Source: Paenibacillus_G filicis (GTDB taxonomy: Bacteria > Bacillota > Bacilli > Paenibacillales > NBRC-103111). Taken from it: a stretch of 64,000 bases of DNA. A program made the position numbers and the translations under genes. The stretch covers positions 186,001 through 250,000 of the forward strand of contig NZ_JBBPCC010000006.1 of NCBI RefSeq assembly GCF_038070315.1. Reading direction: 5' to 3'. Below are positions 42,730-52,043 of this stretch, piece by piece (position 1 is the stretch's first letter; every line of letters begins with the position of its first letter). The notes below the pieces were generated by a model. That model made no database searches and had not been told where the DNA came from. It saw nothing but the letters and a program-made list of their open reading frames with translations.

Positions 42730-42792
42730 CGAAAAATTAGACCAAAATTACTAGTTCTATATTACCATTCGACATTATTCAACATCACTAAT

Positions 42793-43758
42793 TCATACAA
42801 AAGGAGGATGCCACGCTTTTTTCTTCCATCCTAATGAATACCCTGTGACTTGCAGCTCTCTGTTCAATAGTACGTCGACCCCGAACGGCAGACGGTTGCC
42901 ATGCCAGAACCGTACATCCCTCCATCTTACTACATAGCCTTCGTGTTCTTCTGCGCAAGAGACATGAATTTGCTGGGCAAATTGAAGAAACGCCCGAACT
43001 CCGTCTGCTGCTTTGCTGGCTTCCACGAGCGGATCGGATGGCTTCTTGCTATATACGTTCTGAATATGCAGACGACTGCCCGTCACATACCCCGTATAGA
43101 AGCATTCCCCCGTCTCTGCGACGAATTGCCAGCGGAGCCAGTTCCATCCGGGAATGGCCTGGCATCCTTCCGTAAGATCCAGCTCCCGCCGTACAAGCCC
43201 CAAAACCCGCGCATGCTGCCAGATACGGATCGCCACATAGACCGACGAGATGCCGTAGACGAGCAGCATCACCTGCCCCGGATTGCCTCCGTACAGCAGC
43301 CACCCTACCAAACCAGCCGCATGAATCAGGAAGAGAAACGGTTCAAACAAAGATAATACATCAAGATGCTGCCATTTCCGGGAGAACGGCCTGAAGCATT
43401 GCACGCCATAGGCGTTCAGCCAATCCAATAGAACATGCAGGCAGACAGCGGCGCCCGCGGTAGCCAAGACCCACCCCATCTGCTCCCATACGCCGAACAT
43501 CCAGGCAATCGGCAGACCCACAACGAATGGCCAGATCAACAGAGCAGGCAGTGAATGCGTGACTCCGCGGTGAAGATTTAAGTATGTTGAATACCCCCGC
43601 AGCCTCGTCACCGTATCGAGATCGGGTGCATGTGACCCCACTAGGGCTGCCGTCAGAATCGCATGAAACAAAGCGGGAGATCCCGCCGCTACATCCGGAT
43701 GAAGCATAGATAAACCGGCTAAGGTCGCGCCGAATAGCAGATGGCTTCCCGTATCCAT
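42793..43758 (-). CDS. yfhP: YfhP-like membrane-bound metal-dependent hydrolase
   Basis: 321 residues from ATG 43758 (AGGAGG upstream). Begins MDTGSHLLFGATLAGLS, with the metal ligands His6 and SHAPDLDTVTRLRG plus HRGVTHS and LHVLLDWLNAYG, the YdjM/YfhP signature of multi-pass membrane hydrolases. Four to five membrane helices. The C-terminal 150 residues are soluble. In Bacillus subtilis YfhP is uncharacterised apart from its family. Its ATG is two bases before the stop of the acyltransferase gene, an operon. Confidence 0.88.
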   Translation of the reverse strand: MDTGSHLLFGATLAGLSMLHPDVAAGSPALFHAILTAALVGSHAPDLDTVTRLRGYSTYLNLHRGVTHSLPALLIWPFVVGLPIAWMFGVWEQMGWVLATAGAAVCLHVLLDWLNAYGVQCFRPFSRKWQHLDVLSLFEPFLFLIHAAGLVGWLLYGGNPGQVMLLVYGISSVYVAIRIWQHARVLGLVRRELDLTEGCQAIPGWNWLRWQFVAETGECFYTGYVTGSRLHIQNVYSKKPSDPLVEASKAADGVRAFLQFAQQIHVSCAEEHEGYVVRWRDVRFWHGNRLPFGVDVLLNRELQVTGYSLGWKKKAWHPPFV

Positions 43759-43759
43759 G

Positions 43760-44731
43760 TCAGCCTGCCTCCTGTCGTGTCTGAAACTCAGCAGCATCCT
43801 CTTGACTAGAAGCCAAGGGAGCATGAGGCTCACGGACCTCCCAGCGTTCCTCAGCATTGAACCAGTAAAACCATTGCTCGGGGCGCTCCCGGATCATCCT
43901 CTCCAGCTTGCGGTTCAGCCATACGGTTGCCTCTGAGCGTGTAGAGCGGGTATAGGAAGAGGCCAGATGTAGGGCAGGTTCGAAGCTCAAATGATGGGCA
44001 AAGCCATGCTTGCGCCACCCGCAGAACGGGATGACCGGCGTCTGCAGCTCAATGGACAGCATCGTCGTTCCGTCCGGGGAACGAGACGGCTGGCCGAAGA
44101 AGCTGGATAGCGGAAATGCCGGGCGGTAAAAGTCGCCGAGCAGAAAGACGACACCGCCATTCCGCAGATGCGTCCGCAGCCTGCGCATTAATTCCAGCGG
44201 CGGGGTGTGGTCATAGTCCAGCCCTGGACAACCCATCGCCGCGAATTTTTCGAACAGCGGACGCAGCTCCTCGCTCGAAGCCGTTGCTACGGTCAAGCAA
44301 TCATACTTTTGGCACAAGTACCAGTAATAATAGAAAAAGTTGCCGCAATGCGCGGTATAAACGATGGCCCCGCGGCCGAGTCCAAGCGCTTGCTCCAGAT
44401 GCTCCTCCCCTTCGACTGTAAATCGGCCGGGGAAGGCTTTGGGATTGTAAAGACGCTCGGATTCGACGAGCAGTTCATAATGCGTCATGACCAGCTGGTA
44501 GAAATAATCGTAACGAATACGCAGATGCTCTAACTCCGACCGCCTCGGCAGCAGCATCTGGATGTTGCGCAGTACACGCTTGCCTAGTCCTGTGATGGAG
44601 AATAGCAGCAAGAGAGTAGCCAAAAACCAGCCGATGGCCACAATAACGCTTTGCGGCAGCAGTCCCATCCAAGAGGCTAGCCGCTTCAGTCTGCCTGCTT
44701 GCCCCGTCCATCGCCCTATCCACTTGTACAT
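43760..44731 (-). CDS. LpxL-like lysophospholipid acyltransferase family protein
   Basis: 323 residues. One N-terminal membrane helix (SVIVAIGWFLATLLLLF), then the acyltransferase fold: AIVYTAHCGNFFYYYWY at the active-site His, GGVVFLLGDFYRP, TTMLSIELQTPVIPF. In LpxL/HtrB enzymes the His is followed four residues on by Glu or Asp (HFGNWE); here it is HCGNFF, so the acidic partner is missing, which is odd. It follows the OlsB-like N-acyltransferase, suggesting a shared lipid pathway. A Gram-positive cell has no lipid A, so another acceptor is expected. Confidence 0.75.
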   Translation of the reverse strand: MYKWIGRWTGQAGRLKRLASWMGLLPQSVIVAIGWFLATLLLLFSITGLGKRVLRNIQMLLPRRSELEHLRIRYDYFYQLVMTHYELLVESERLYNPKAFPGRFTVEGEEHLEQALGLGRGAIVYTAHCGNFFYYYWYLCQKYDCLTVATASSEELRPLFEKFAAMGCPGLDYDHTPPLELMRRLRTHLRNGGVVFLLGDFYRPAFPLSSFFGQPSRSPDGTTMLSIELQTPVIPFCGWRKHGFAHHLSFEPALHLASSYTRSTRSEATVWLNRKLERMIRERPEQWFYWFNAEERWEVREPHAPLASSQEDAAEFQTRQEAG

Positions 44732-44767
44732 GGCCTAACTCCTTTCTCTATCGCCTCTAATCCGTCA

Positions 44768-45538
44768 TCAACCGGCCATGAACCGTTTTTTATAGCGTTT
44801 GGCCAATCTGTCCTTCTCCAGAACGATGAAAAAATCGACGGTATCGAACACCCCATCATAGGCCGGATCTCCGCCAATCTCGGCTCCAAGCCATTGATAG
44901 CCTTTCATCAGTGGAGGAAGGCTGCGAAACAGTTCTTTATCGTCATGCCCTTCGTCAACCATCCTCAGACCGCCGATCCGGTGAGTTTCCAGCGGCCGCA
45001 CGGAGAAGCGGTCTGTGATCACTTGCTTACGGCGCAAATAGGAGTAGATCCGGTTCACTTCATCAAGCGTCTGAAGATGCACGCTCGCGCAACCGATCAG
45101 GTAGAACAGCTCCCGCTCCGCCAGATACGAGGCGATGCCTTCCCACAATAATTGAATCGCCTTGCCATCCCGATAGGCAGGATCGATGCAGCTTCGGCCA
45201 AGCTCGAGTGTACGGTTCTTATCTGGTGTGAAGCCTGACAGATCGAATTCCGTCTCCGAGTAGAACCCTCCAGAAGCCAGAGTACGGTCACCCGGCAGCA
45301 GCCGATACGTTCCGATCACCTGATCATACGTCAGGTCCTTGACAATCAGATGATCGCAATAATCATCATAAGCATCCTGCTCCAGACCGTTATCCGCACG
45401 CAGCCGCATATTCTGCTCTTCCTCTACGAAAACCCGGTACCGCAGGCGGAGCGCTTGCTCCACTTCATTCTCCGTGCTTGCAAGCATGACTGCCAACCTC
45501 GAGGTCTCCCGGTTTATCCGGCTTGCCGTTAGGCTCAT
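44768..45538 (-). CDS. OlsB-type GNAT N-acyltransferase
   Basis: 256 residues from ATG 45538. The GNAT fold of the OlsB/hemolysin-type acyltransferases (Acetyltransf_5): ALRLRYRVFVEEEQNMRL, DDYCDHLIVKDLTYDQVIGTY, ELGRSCIDPAYRDGKAIQLL, LIGCASVH. The Cys-His-Leu style segments and the C-terminal helices fit OlsB, which transfers a 3-hydroxyacyl chain from ACP to ornithine's alpha-amino group. The next gene is a second acyltransferase, as OlsA is in ornithine-lipid operons. The substrate is not proven; related enzymes act on other amino acids. Confidence 0.75.
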   Translation of the reverse strand: MSLTASRINRETSRLAVMLASTENEVEQALRLRYRVFVEEEQNMRLRADNGLEQDAYDDYCDHLIVKDLTYDQVIGTYRLLPGDRTLASGGFYSETEFDLSGFTPDKNRTLELGRSCIDPAYRDGKAIQLLWEGIASYLAERELFYLIGCASVHLQTLDEVNRIYSYLRRKQVITDRFSVRPLETHRIGGLRMVDEGHDDKELFRSLPPLMKGYQWLGAEIGGDPAYDGVFDTVDFFIVLEKDRLAKRYKKRFMAG

Positions 45539-45767
45539 CGTCAACACGCCTTTCCCCAGCAAAGTGATCGATACCTACTTAGCGTAGCAGACGATTATTA
45601 CTGCTGCGTTCACGTGTTGTTAAGCTTTTGATAAGAAAAGCTTGTACAAGTTGAAAGCCCTTCTTCCGCGTGCCTTCAACCAAGTATTCACAAATTTATC
45701 AAGGAATTTGAAATCGCAACGTCGAATCAACAAGTAGTTCAGCCTTATGCACGAGGAGGGGATTACT

Positions 45768-46241
45768 ATGAAATATGATTTTAACCGAGAATGGTTATCC
45801 AACAAGTTCGAAGAAATCCAACGGAGATGCCTGAAAGCTCTGCAACAACTCGATGATGATCAGGTCAATTGGAGACCTGATGAAACGAGTCTTAGCATAT
45901 CGACTTTGGTCAGGCATATCGACGGAAACATTCAAGAAAGAATCATGAAGGGGATGCTTCATCAAGAAGTCTATCGAAATCGTGAGCAAGAACTGCAACA
46001 AGCGTACCTGAAGAAATCAGAGTTAGAGAGCATCATCCAACACAGATTGCAGTGGGTCGTGGATACGATTAAACAGATGACCGATGAAGAATTAGAACAC
46101 AAACAAGTGATTCGAAATAAGGAGAGGACGAATCTCGATATGCTGCATCAGTGCGCGGCACACTATTCCGAACACATGGGGCAGATTTTCTATATAGCCA
46201 AGCAGCTGCTAAAGGAGAACTACAAATCCACATCCATCTAG
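45768..46241 (+). CDS. DinB-family protein (DUF1572-like)
   Basis: 157 residues from ATG 45768 (GGAGGGG upstream). Four-helix DinB fold with the metal-site histidines in ISTLVRHIDGNIQER and NLDMLHQCAAHYSEHMGQIF (H-x3-H). These proteins are thiol- or small-molecule-handling enzymes in some lineages and often stress-related. Convergent with rnz; a terminator between serves rnz. AT-richer than neighbours. Confidence 0.85.
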   Translation: MKYDFNREWLSNKFEEIQRRCLKALQQLDDDQVNWRPDETSLSISTLVRHIDGNIQERIMKGMLHQEVYRNREQELQQAYLKKSELESIIQHRLQWVVDTIKQMTDEELEHKQVIRNKERTNLDMLHQCAAHYSEHMGQIFYIAKQLLKENYKSTSI

Positions 46242-46306
46242 GCTCATAACCCCACTCACACCGATGATTTCTCACGACAGACTGCCCGGATTCAAAGAAA
46301 AGAAAA

Positions 46307-46335
46307 AGAAGCTGCACCCGATGGGCACAGCTTCT
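46307..46335 (-). terminator. Terminator of rnz
   Basis: AGAAGCTG and CAGCTTCT arms; on the minus strand followed by TTTTTC. Lies 32 bp past the rnz stop. Confidence 0.7.
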
Positions 46336-46366
46336 ACTTGTTCGTTCATGTAGGCTAAAGGATGTC

Positions 46367-47332
46367 CTATTCCGGACTAGCCGCCGCGCCGTCCGCCGCC
46401 CGCATCGGAATCTCCAGACGGAAGTGATCCGCGGCCATATAAGTCTGGGGATGAATCGTCCGCGCCTCCTGCAGCAGCTCGTCCGCCGCTTCTTCCTGAT
46501 AACGCGAGCTGATATGGGTAATAACCAGCGTCTTGACCTTCGCTTCGCTTGCTATGCGGGCCGCATCCATCGAGGTCGAGTGATCGTACCGGACTGCCAT
46601 TTCCTTGCGTGCCTCACCGAAGGTCGCTTCATGCACCAGCAAATCCGCGTCAAGGGCCAGTGTTATGGAGTTCTCACAAGGCTGCGTGTCCCCCAGGATC
46701 GTCACGATCCGTCCGGGGATGGGTGCCCCCAGAAACTCGGCAGCCTGCACTTCCCGTCCGTCTGGCAGCATGACGGGCTGCCCTTGCTTGATTCGGCCGT
46801 ACAACGGACCGGCCACGATGCCATAAGCCTTCAGCTTGTCCACCAGCAATCGGCCTGGCTGCGGCTTCTCCACCACACGGAAGCCGTAGCTGGCAATACG
46901 GTGTACCAGCGGAGCGTACTCCACGCGTATCTGCTCGTCCTCGAACAAGAGGGCTGGCTCCTCGCTTTCGTCAAATTCCACAATATTCGTCTCATAGCCG
47001 AGATGCGATTCGCTAATCCGCAGGGAAGTCTCGATAAATTCACGGATGCCGCGCGGACCGTAGATCGTAAACGGCGTATCCCCACCTTGATACGAACGGC
47101 TGGACATCAGACCAGGCAGTCCGTAGATGTGATCGCCGTGCAGGTGAGTCACGAACAGCTTCTCCAGCTTGCTCACCTTCACCGGTGCCCGCAAGATCTG
47201 GTGCTGGGTTCCTTCTCCGCAATCGAACATCCAATAGACGTTCCTCTCCGCCAGCAAATTCAGCATGATCGAGGTCACATTACGTTCCTTGGACGGCATA
47301 CCGGCCCCGGTCCCGAGAAAGTAAATCTCCAT
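46367..47332 (-). CDS. rnz: Ribonuclease Z
   Basis: 321 residues from ATG 47332 (GGAG ten bases upstream). Metallo-beta-lactamase motifs of RNase Z: YFLGTGAGMPSKERNVTS, VTHLHGDHIYGLPGL, ILGDTQP, DLLVHEATFG and VITHISSRY, with the flexible arm region near 150-190. It removes the 3' trailer of tRNA precursors. Downstream of metH on the same strand but separated by metH's terminator. The C-terminal tail after SRY is helical. Confidence 0.95.
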   Translation of the reverse strand: MEIYFLGTGAGMPSKERNVTSIMLNLLAERNVYWMFDCGEGTQHQILRAPVKVSKLEKLFVTHLHGDHIYGLPGLMSSRSYQGGDTPFTIYGPRGIREFIETSLRISESHLGYETNIVEFDESEEPALLFEDEQIRVEYAPLVHRIASYGFRVVEKPQPGRLLVDKLKAYGIVAGPLYGRIKQGQPVMLPDGREVQAAEFLGAPIPGRIVTILGDTQPCENSITLALDADLLVHEATFGEARKEMAVRYDHSTSMDAARIASEAKVKTLVITHISSRYQEEAADELLQEARTIHPQTYMAADHFRLEIPMRAADGAAASPE

Positions 47333-47382
47333 TTCCAATTCACTCCGTTCGTTGCGCTGGACAACCGCGCCATTGTAAAGCG

Positions 47383-47411
47383 AAAGAGCGGGGCATCCCG
47401 CCCCACTCTTT
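47383..47411 (-). terminator. Terminator of metH
   Basis: AAAGAGCGGGGC and GCCCCACTCTTT arms with a five-base loop, positioned just beyond the metH stop. The downstream T tract is short. Confidence 0.65.
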
Positions 47412-47431
47412 GTAGTATAACCAGGAACTCG

Positions 47432-50400
47432 TCAAGCGTTGAAATAACGTGCCTGCGGGTGGGCGAATACAATCGCCGATACAGAGGCCTCTGGCTCCAT
47501 CATGCTTCCTTCGGTCAGCTCCACCCCTATATCCGCCGGATTAAGCAGCGCGAACAATTGCTGCTGATCGTCCAAATTCGGGCAAGCAGGATAGCCGAAC
47601 GAGAAGCGTTGCCCGCGATACTTGGCTCCGAACCGCTCCTGCATCGTCATCTCTGCCGGGTCTGGGAAGCCCCACTTGTCGCGCATCAGCTGATGAACGC
47701 GTTCGGCGAGGCCCTCGGCCATCTCCAGCGCCGAAGCCTGCATCGCATGAGAACGAAGATAGTCGCCCTTGTCCCGCCAGAGTGCAGCCAGATCACTGAC
47801 ACCGTGACCTGCGGTAACGACCAGGAAGCCGACGTAGTCCATTTCTCCGCTTTCGACTGATTTCAGGTAATCAGCCAGGCACAGGAATGGCTCCTTCTCC
47901 TGACGTGGGAAGGTAAAGGTTTGCAGCACCTTGGTCTGATCCTTCGGATCATAGATCAGCACCTCATTGCCGCTGGATTGTGCAGGGAAAAACTGGTACA
48001 TCCCATGAGCTCTGATAATACCTTGTGATTGCGCCTCTGCCAGAATACCATCAACGGTCTCCTTAAGCTGGAGTGCCTTCGGGTCCTTGTCGGCGAGCAG
48101 CTGCTCGACCTTGCCCTTGAGTCCCAGGTGGTGACCCAAGAGCATCTGCATATTGACATAGGGGATCAGATGGCTGATCGGGAAGTCTCGAAGCACGTGA
48201 CGCTCCAGATCGGGCGGCACTTGTACAGGCACCGTCCGATCAACATTGGACGTTTTCACACGCGTCAAAACCGGCATGGCCTCTTCTTTGCGTCCAGCTT
48301 CCTTAACATCCGATTCCATGCTCTCGCGAAGCTCACGGATAAGCGTCTGACGATGCTCCGGGTCGCTTAGCTTGTTCGCGAGATCCAGCCCGTCCATCGC
48401 ATCCTTGGCATACAACACGATACCATCGTACTCAGGAGCGATCCGCGTCTTGGTGAATTTGCGTGTCAACGCCGCTCCCCCGACCATGATCGGCACGTCG
48501 ATACCAGCGGACTTCAAGTCCTGCGCCGTGATGACCATTTGCTGAGCGGACTTGACCAGCAGGCCAGACAAGCCGATCGCATCCGGCTTCTCTCTGCGGT
48601 AAGCTTCGATCAGTTGCTCAGGCGGTACCTTAATACCTAGATTGATAATCTTATAGCCGTTGTTGGAAAGGATGATCTCCACCAGGTTTTTACCGATATC
48701 ATGCACATCGCCCTTGACAGTCGCCAGGATAATCTTGCCCTTAACCGCACTCTCCGACTTCTCCATGAATTGCTCCAGGTAAGCAACGGAAGCCTTCATG
48801 ACCTCGGCGCTCTGCAGCACCTCGGCTACAATCAGTTCATTGTTATTAAAGAGTCGGCCTACTTCTTCCATCCCCCGCATCAGCGGCCCGTTAATCACAG
48901 CGAGCGGAGCATAAGTCTGAAGCGCTATCTCCAGATCGGGGATCAATCCCTCCTTGGTTCCCTCCACCACATAGGAAGCCAACCGTTCCTCCAGGGATAA
49001 GTTGGAGATTTTCTCCTTCTTCTCCACTTTCTTCACACGGAAGTGAGCCACGAATTCGGCCAGCGTCTCGTCCGTTGTGTTGTAGATCAGCTCTTCCGCC
49101 AATCTGCGCTCTTCTTCCGGAATGGAAGCGTAGCGCTCCAGCTTCTCGGTATTCACGATCGCGTAGTCGAGACCGGCCTTGGTGCAGTGATACAGATACA
49201 CAGCGTTCAATACCTCACGTCCGGCATCCGGCAGACCGAAGGATATATTACTCAATCCGAGAATGGTCTTACACTCCGGATATTTAGCCTTGATCAGCTT
49301 GATCCCTTCGATCGTTTCTACCGCCGAACCGATGTATTGCGGGTCGCCCGAGCCGACCGGGAACATATTCGGATCGAAAATGATATCATGCGGCTTGAGC
49401 CCATACTTGCGGGTCAGCAGATCGTACGCGCGGTCTGCGACCTCGATCTTGGCCTGGCGGCTGACAGCCTGCCCCCGTTCGTCGATCAGAATCATAACGA
49501 CGGCTGCTCCGTACCTATGAATCAGCGGCACAATGCTCTCGAACTTGCTCTCCCCATCCTCCAGGTTGATCGAGTTGATGATCGCCTTCCCTTGGGAAAA
49601 CTTCAGACCCAGCTCAATAATATGATCATACGTGGAGTCGATCATCAGCGGAGCCTTGACCTTCTTGGAGACAAAGCTGAGGAAATTTTCCATCGCATAC
49701 GCCTCGTCGATATCCGTATCCTGCAAGTTGATATCGATGACATGCGCTCCGTTCTTGACCTGGGCTCTGGCGATCTCGGAGCCTTCCTCGAACTTGCCTT
49801 CCTTGATCAGGCGCTTGAATTTACGCGATCCCGAAATATTGGTCCGCTCGCCGACCATGATCGGCCGGTTGTCCTCCTCCAGATACACCGTCTCGATACC
49901 GGATACAGCTGCAGGATGCGTGCCATTCTGCTGGCGCGGCTTGTAGGACTGCAGCGTCTCCGCCATCGCGCGGATATGATCAGGCGTTGTGCCGCAGCAG
50001 CCGCCTGCAATATTCAGCCAACCCTGCTCGGCGAATCCGGCGATTTTCATGGCCAGAGACTCCGGGGATTCATGGTATTGTCCGTTCTCATCGGGAAGCC
50101 CGGCATTCGGATAACAGCTGATCGCCGTACCCGCAATTTCCGACAAGGTACGGATATGGTCACGCATGAACTCTGGCCCTGTGGCACAGTTCAGGCCGAT
50201 GGAGATCGGCTCAAGATGCTCGAGCGAGATATAGAACGATTCGATATTTTGACCAGCCAGCGTCGTGCCCATAGGCTCGATCGTACCGGAAATCATCAAT
50301 GGCAGCCTTTTACCACTATCTGCATAAGCGTTACGGATCCCGATGCTCCCCGCTTTAACGTTCAGCGTATCCTGGGACGTTTCCAGCAGCAGCGCATCCA

Positions 50401-50866
50401 CGCCCGCCTCGATAAGCGCCATCGCCTGCTCGTAATAGCTCTCGACGAGCTCTTCGAAGGTAACGCCGCCTGTCACAGACAAGGTTTTGGTCGTAGGACC
50501 CATCGCCCCTACCACATACCGAGGCCATTCAGGGGTGCTATATTTCTCAGCAGCTTCTATAGCCAGCTTGGCCGCTACCAGATTGATTTCTCTGGCTTTC
50601 TCCGGAATATCGTATTCGGCCAGTACGACGCTGGTCGCACCAAAGGTGTTCGTTTCGACCATATCCGCACCGGCAGCAAAGTATTTCTCATGAATGTCTT
50701 GTATCACATCAGGACGGGTAAGCACCAGGATTTCATTACAACCATCCAGTTCCTCGCCTCCGAAGTCGGCTTCGGTCAGGTTCTCCTGCTGGATCATGGT
50801 TCCCATAGCGCCGTCCAGAATCATAATTTTACGTGTAAGCTGCTCTTGTAAGCTCATTTTTGTCAT
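47432..50866 (-). CDS. metH: Cobalamin-dependent methionine synthase
   Basis: 1144 residues from ATG 50866 (AAGG upstream; ATG 50857 is near). Domains in order: homocysteine-binding barrel (ILDGAMGTMIQ; Cys ligands in LNCATG and GGCCGTTPDHI), folate-binding barrel (VGERTNISGSRKF, VIDINLQDTDID), B12-binding cap and domain (GDVHDIGKNLVEIILSNNGY, the lower-ligand His), and the AdoMet-activation domain at the C-terminus (VLIYDPKD, VSDLAALW, RFSFGYPACPNLDD). It makes methionine from homocysteine and methyl-tetrahydrofolate. A short leader ORF precedes it and mtnD is divergent, so sulfur-amino-acid genes cluster here. Confidence 0.96.
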   Translation of the reverse strand: MTKMSLQEQLTRKIMILDGAMGTMIQQENLTEADFGGEELDGCNEILVLTRPDVIQDIHEKYFAAGADMVETNTFGATSVVLAEYDIPEKAREINLVAAKLAIEAAEKYSTPEWPRYVVGAMGPTTKTLSVTGGVTFEELVESYYEQAMALIEAGVDALLLETSQDTLNVKAGSIGIRNAYADSGKRLPLMISGTIEPMGTTLAGQNIESFYISLEHLEPISIGLNCATGPEFMRDHIRTLSEIAGTAISCYPNAGLPDENGQYHESPESLAMKIAGFAEQGWLNIAGGCCGTTPDHIRAMAETLQSYKPRQQNGTHPAAVSGIETVYLEEDNRPIMVGERTNISGSRKFKRLIKEGKFEEGSEIARAQVKNGAHVIDINLQDTDIDEAYAMENFLSFVSKKVKAPLMIDSTYDHIIELGLKFSQGKAIINSINLEDGESKFESIVPLIHRYGAAVVMILIDERGQAVSRQAKIEVADRAYDLLTRKYGLKPHDIIFDPNMFPVGSGDPQYIGSAVETIEGIKLIKAKYPECKTILGLSNISFGLPDAGREVLNAVYLYHCTKAGLDYAIVNTEKLERYASIPEEERRLAEELIYNTTDETLAEFVAHFRVKKVEKKEKISNLSLEERLASYVVEGTKEGLIPDLEIALQTYAPLAVINGPLMRGMEEVGRLFNNNELIVAEVLQSAEVMKASVAYLEQFMEKSESAVKGKIILATVKGDVHDIGKNLVEIILSNNGYKIINLGIKVPPEQLIEAYRREKPDAIGLSGLLVKSAQQMVITAQDLKSAGIDVPIMVGGAALTRKFTKTRIAPEYDGIVLYAKDAMDGLDLANKLSDPEHRQTLIRELRESMESDVKEAGRKEEAMPVLTRVKTSNVDRTVPVQVPPDLERHVLRDFPISHLIPYVNMQMLLGHHLGLKGKVEQLLADKDPKALQLKETVDGILAEAQSQGIIRAHGMYQFFPAQSSGNEVLIYDPKDQTKVLQTFTFPRQEKEPFLCLADYLKSVESGEMDYVGFLVVTAGHGVSDLAALWRDKGDYLRSHAMQASALEMAEGLAERVHQLMRDKWGFPDPAEMTMQERFGAKYRGQRFSFGYPACPNLDDQQQLFALLNPADIGVELTEGSMMEPEASVSAIVFAHPQARYFNA

Positions 50867-50894
50867 CTCTTTAGCCTTCCCCTTTCTCTCCTGC

Positions 50895-50921
50895 CGGACA
50901 GCTAACTGCAAGTACTGTCCG
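50895..50921 (-). other. Hairpin just upstream of metH
   Basis: CGGACAG-N13-CTGTCCG, perfect seven-base arms, ending about 29 bases before the metH ATG. No T tract, so it is not a terminator. It may act on translation or RNA stability. Confidence 0.5.
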
Positions 50922-50973
50922 TCAATCAGAAAAGCTTCTATGCGAAGCCTTCACCCTGATGCCAGTCCGTTAG

Positions 50974-51102
50974 TTAACAGCAGCCTTCGTCCCCTTCGAA
51001 AGTCGTTCTCGCCACATCATGACTGCCTGTCTTCTCCATTTCGTGGCGACAAAAAAACGTATTCTCCCGAAATGCGAACAAGCCTTTTGCATTCGTGGAC
51101 AT
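50974..51102 (-). CDS. Candidate leader ORF ending in Cys-Cys, upstream of metH
   Basis: 42 codons. ATG 51102 is preceded by AAAGGA four bases away. The peptide MSTNAKGLFAFRENTFFCRH continues EMEKTGSHDVARTTFEGDEG and ends CC, directly before TAA. It lies 107 bp upstream of the metH ATG. Terminal cysteines in short upstream ORFs are known as the sensing element of cysteine-responsive attenuation in some bacteria; whether this one does so is inference. The coding signal is modest and no family is recognised. Confidence 0.4.
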   Translation of the reverse strand: MSTNAKGLFAFRENTFFCRHEMEKTGSHDVARTTFEGDEGCC

Positions 51103-51203
51103 TTTATCCTTTAGTGTAACAGAAACATGACATGATGAAAAGAAACTTCGACAAAAACCGTACAACTCAATATAAATCCTATCGGATTTCTTACCATTGA
51201 AGA

Positions 51204-51232
51204 TCGACAGATGTGTCTGATTCTACTATAAT
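51204..51232 (+). promoter_or_regulatory. Promoter of mtnD
   Basis: -35 TCGACA (51204-51209), 17-base spacer, -10 TATAAT (51227-51232), about 42 bp upstream of the mtnD ATG. The rest of the 50867-51273 interval holds the metH leader ORF and hairpin. I saw no S-box in it. Confidence 0.6.
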
Positions 51233-51273
51233 ACGTTATAGAAGTAACTTTTCATGTGAAAGAGGGATGTTCG

Positions 51274-51816
51274 ATGGCAGAAATCCGCATTCGCAATACG
51301 GACGAACGCATTCAAGGCGAGGAGAACGTGCGCGCTTTTTTAGAGAATCAAGAGGTACTTTACGAGCATTGGAATCCAGGCAAACTGGCACCTGAGCTGC
51401 AAGAGAAGTTCGTCCTGTCCGACGAGGAGAAAGCTCAAATTCTCTCTACGTTTGAAGAGGAGATCCGTGACTTGGCTGGGCGCCGTGGCTACCAGACCTG
51501 GGACCTTATCGCCCTCTCCGACGCAACGCCTAATCTGGATGAGCTGCTGAAAAAATTCGAGCAGGTCCATACGCACACGGAAGATGAAGTTCGTGCGATC
51601 ACGGCGGGACGCGGTATCTTTATTATCAAAGGAACCGATGATGTCGGATATTTCGATGTCGAGCTCGAAGCAGGCGATGTCATCTCCGTGCCTGAGCACA
51701 AGCCGCATTTCTTCACCTTAATGGACAACCGCCAGATCGTAGCCGTCCGGTTGTTCATCGAAACGGAAGGCTGGATTGCCCATCCTTTCGAAGATGCTTC
51801 CTTCCAAAAAGCATAA
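51274..51816 (+). CDS. mtnD: Acireductone dioxygenase
   Basis: 180 residues from ATG 51274 (GAGGG seven bases upstream). Cupin fold with the metal ligands in VHTHTEDEVRAITAG (His, His, Glu) and EHKPHFFTLMD (His), as in ARD/MtnD. It oxidises the acireductone made in methionine salvage from methylthioadenosine; Fe and Ni forms give different products. Divergent from metH, fitting a methionine-related locus. The other salvage genes are not in the window. Confidence 0.92.
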   Translation: MAEIRIRNTDERIQGEENVRAFLENQEVLYEHWNPGKLAPELQEKFVLSDEEKAQILSTFEEEIRDLAGRRGYQTWDLIALSDATPNLDELLKKFEQVHTHTEDEVRAITAGRGIFIIKGTDDVGYFDVELEAGDVISVPEHKPHFFTLMDNRQIVAVRLFIETEGWIAHPFEDASFQKA

Positions 51817-51837
51817 GACACGCTCACACAGCATGAA

Positions 51838-51866
51838 AGTCCGGCGGACGAACGCCGGGCTTTTTT
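51838..51866 (+). terminator. Terminator of mtnD
   Basis: AGTCCGGCG and CGCCGGGCT arms with a six-base loop followed by TTTTT. Confidence 0.8.
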
Positions 51867-51998
51867 GATTATTCGGCAAGCTCTTCCCCGTTGCCCCATA
51901 CTACTCCCAATATGATATTCGCATTTCTTATGGAAGGACACGGTCCATGAGCCGTCAACCGAGGGCAAGGGAATGGTCAACTACCCTGTCCATATAAA

Positions 51999-52031
51999 AA
52001 CAGCATCCCGCCGATAGAGCGAAATGCTGTT
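51999..52031 (-). terminator. Terminator of the HAD phosphatase gene
   Basis: AACAGCAT..CGC paired with a matching arm and followed on the minus strand by TTTTTAT; 13 bp past the stop codon. Confidence 0.7.
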
Positions 52032-52043
52032 CATAAAGGCCGA

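Noticed and set aside
46424..47860. 478-codon plus-strand open frame opposite rnz and metH
   Set aside because: Spans the ends of two genes and their terminator on the other strand; a shadow frame.
49043..50851. 602-codon open frame on the plus strand opposite metH
   Set aside because: Antisense shadow of metH; no start signal and no recognisable domain.
50867..51120. S-box (SAM-I) or cobalamin riboswitch expected before metH
   Set aside because: None of the conserved S-box or B12 motifs can be found; only a hairpin and a short ORF are visible.
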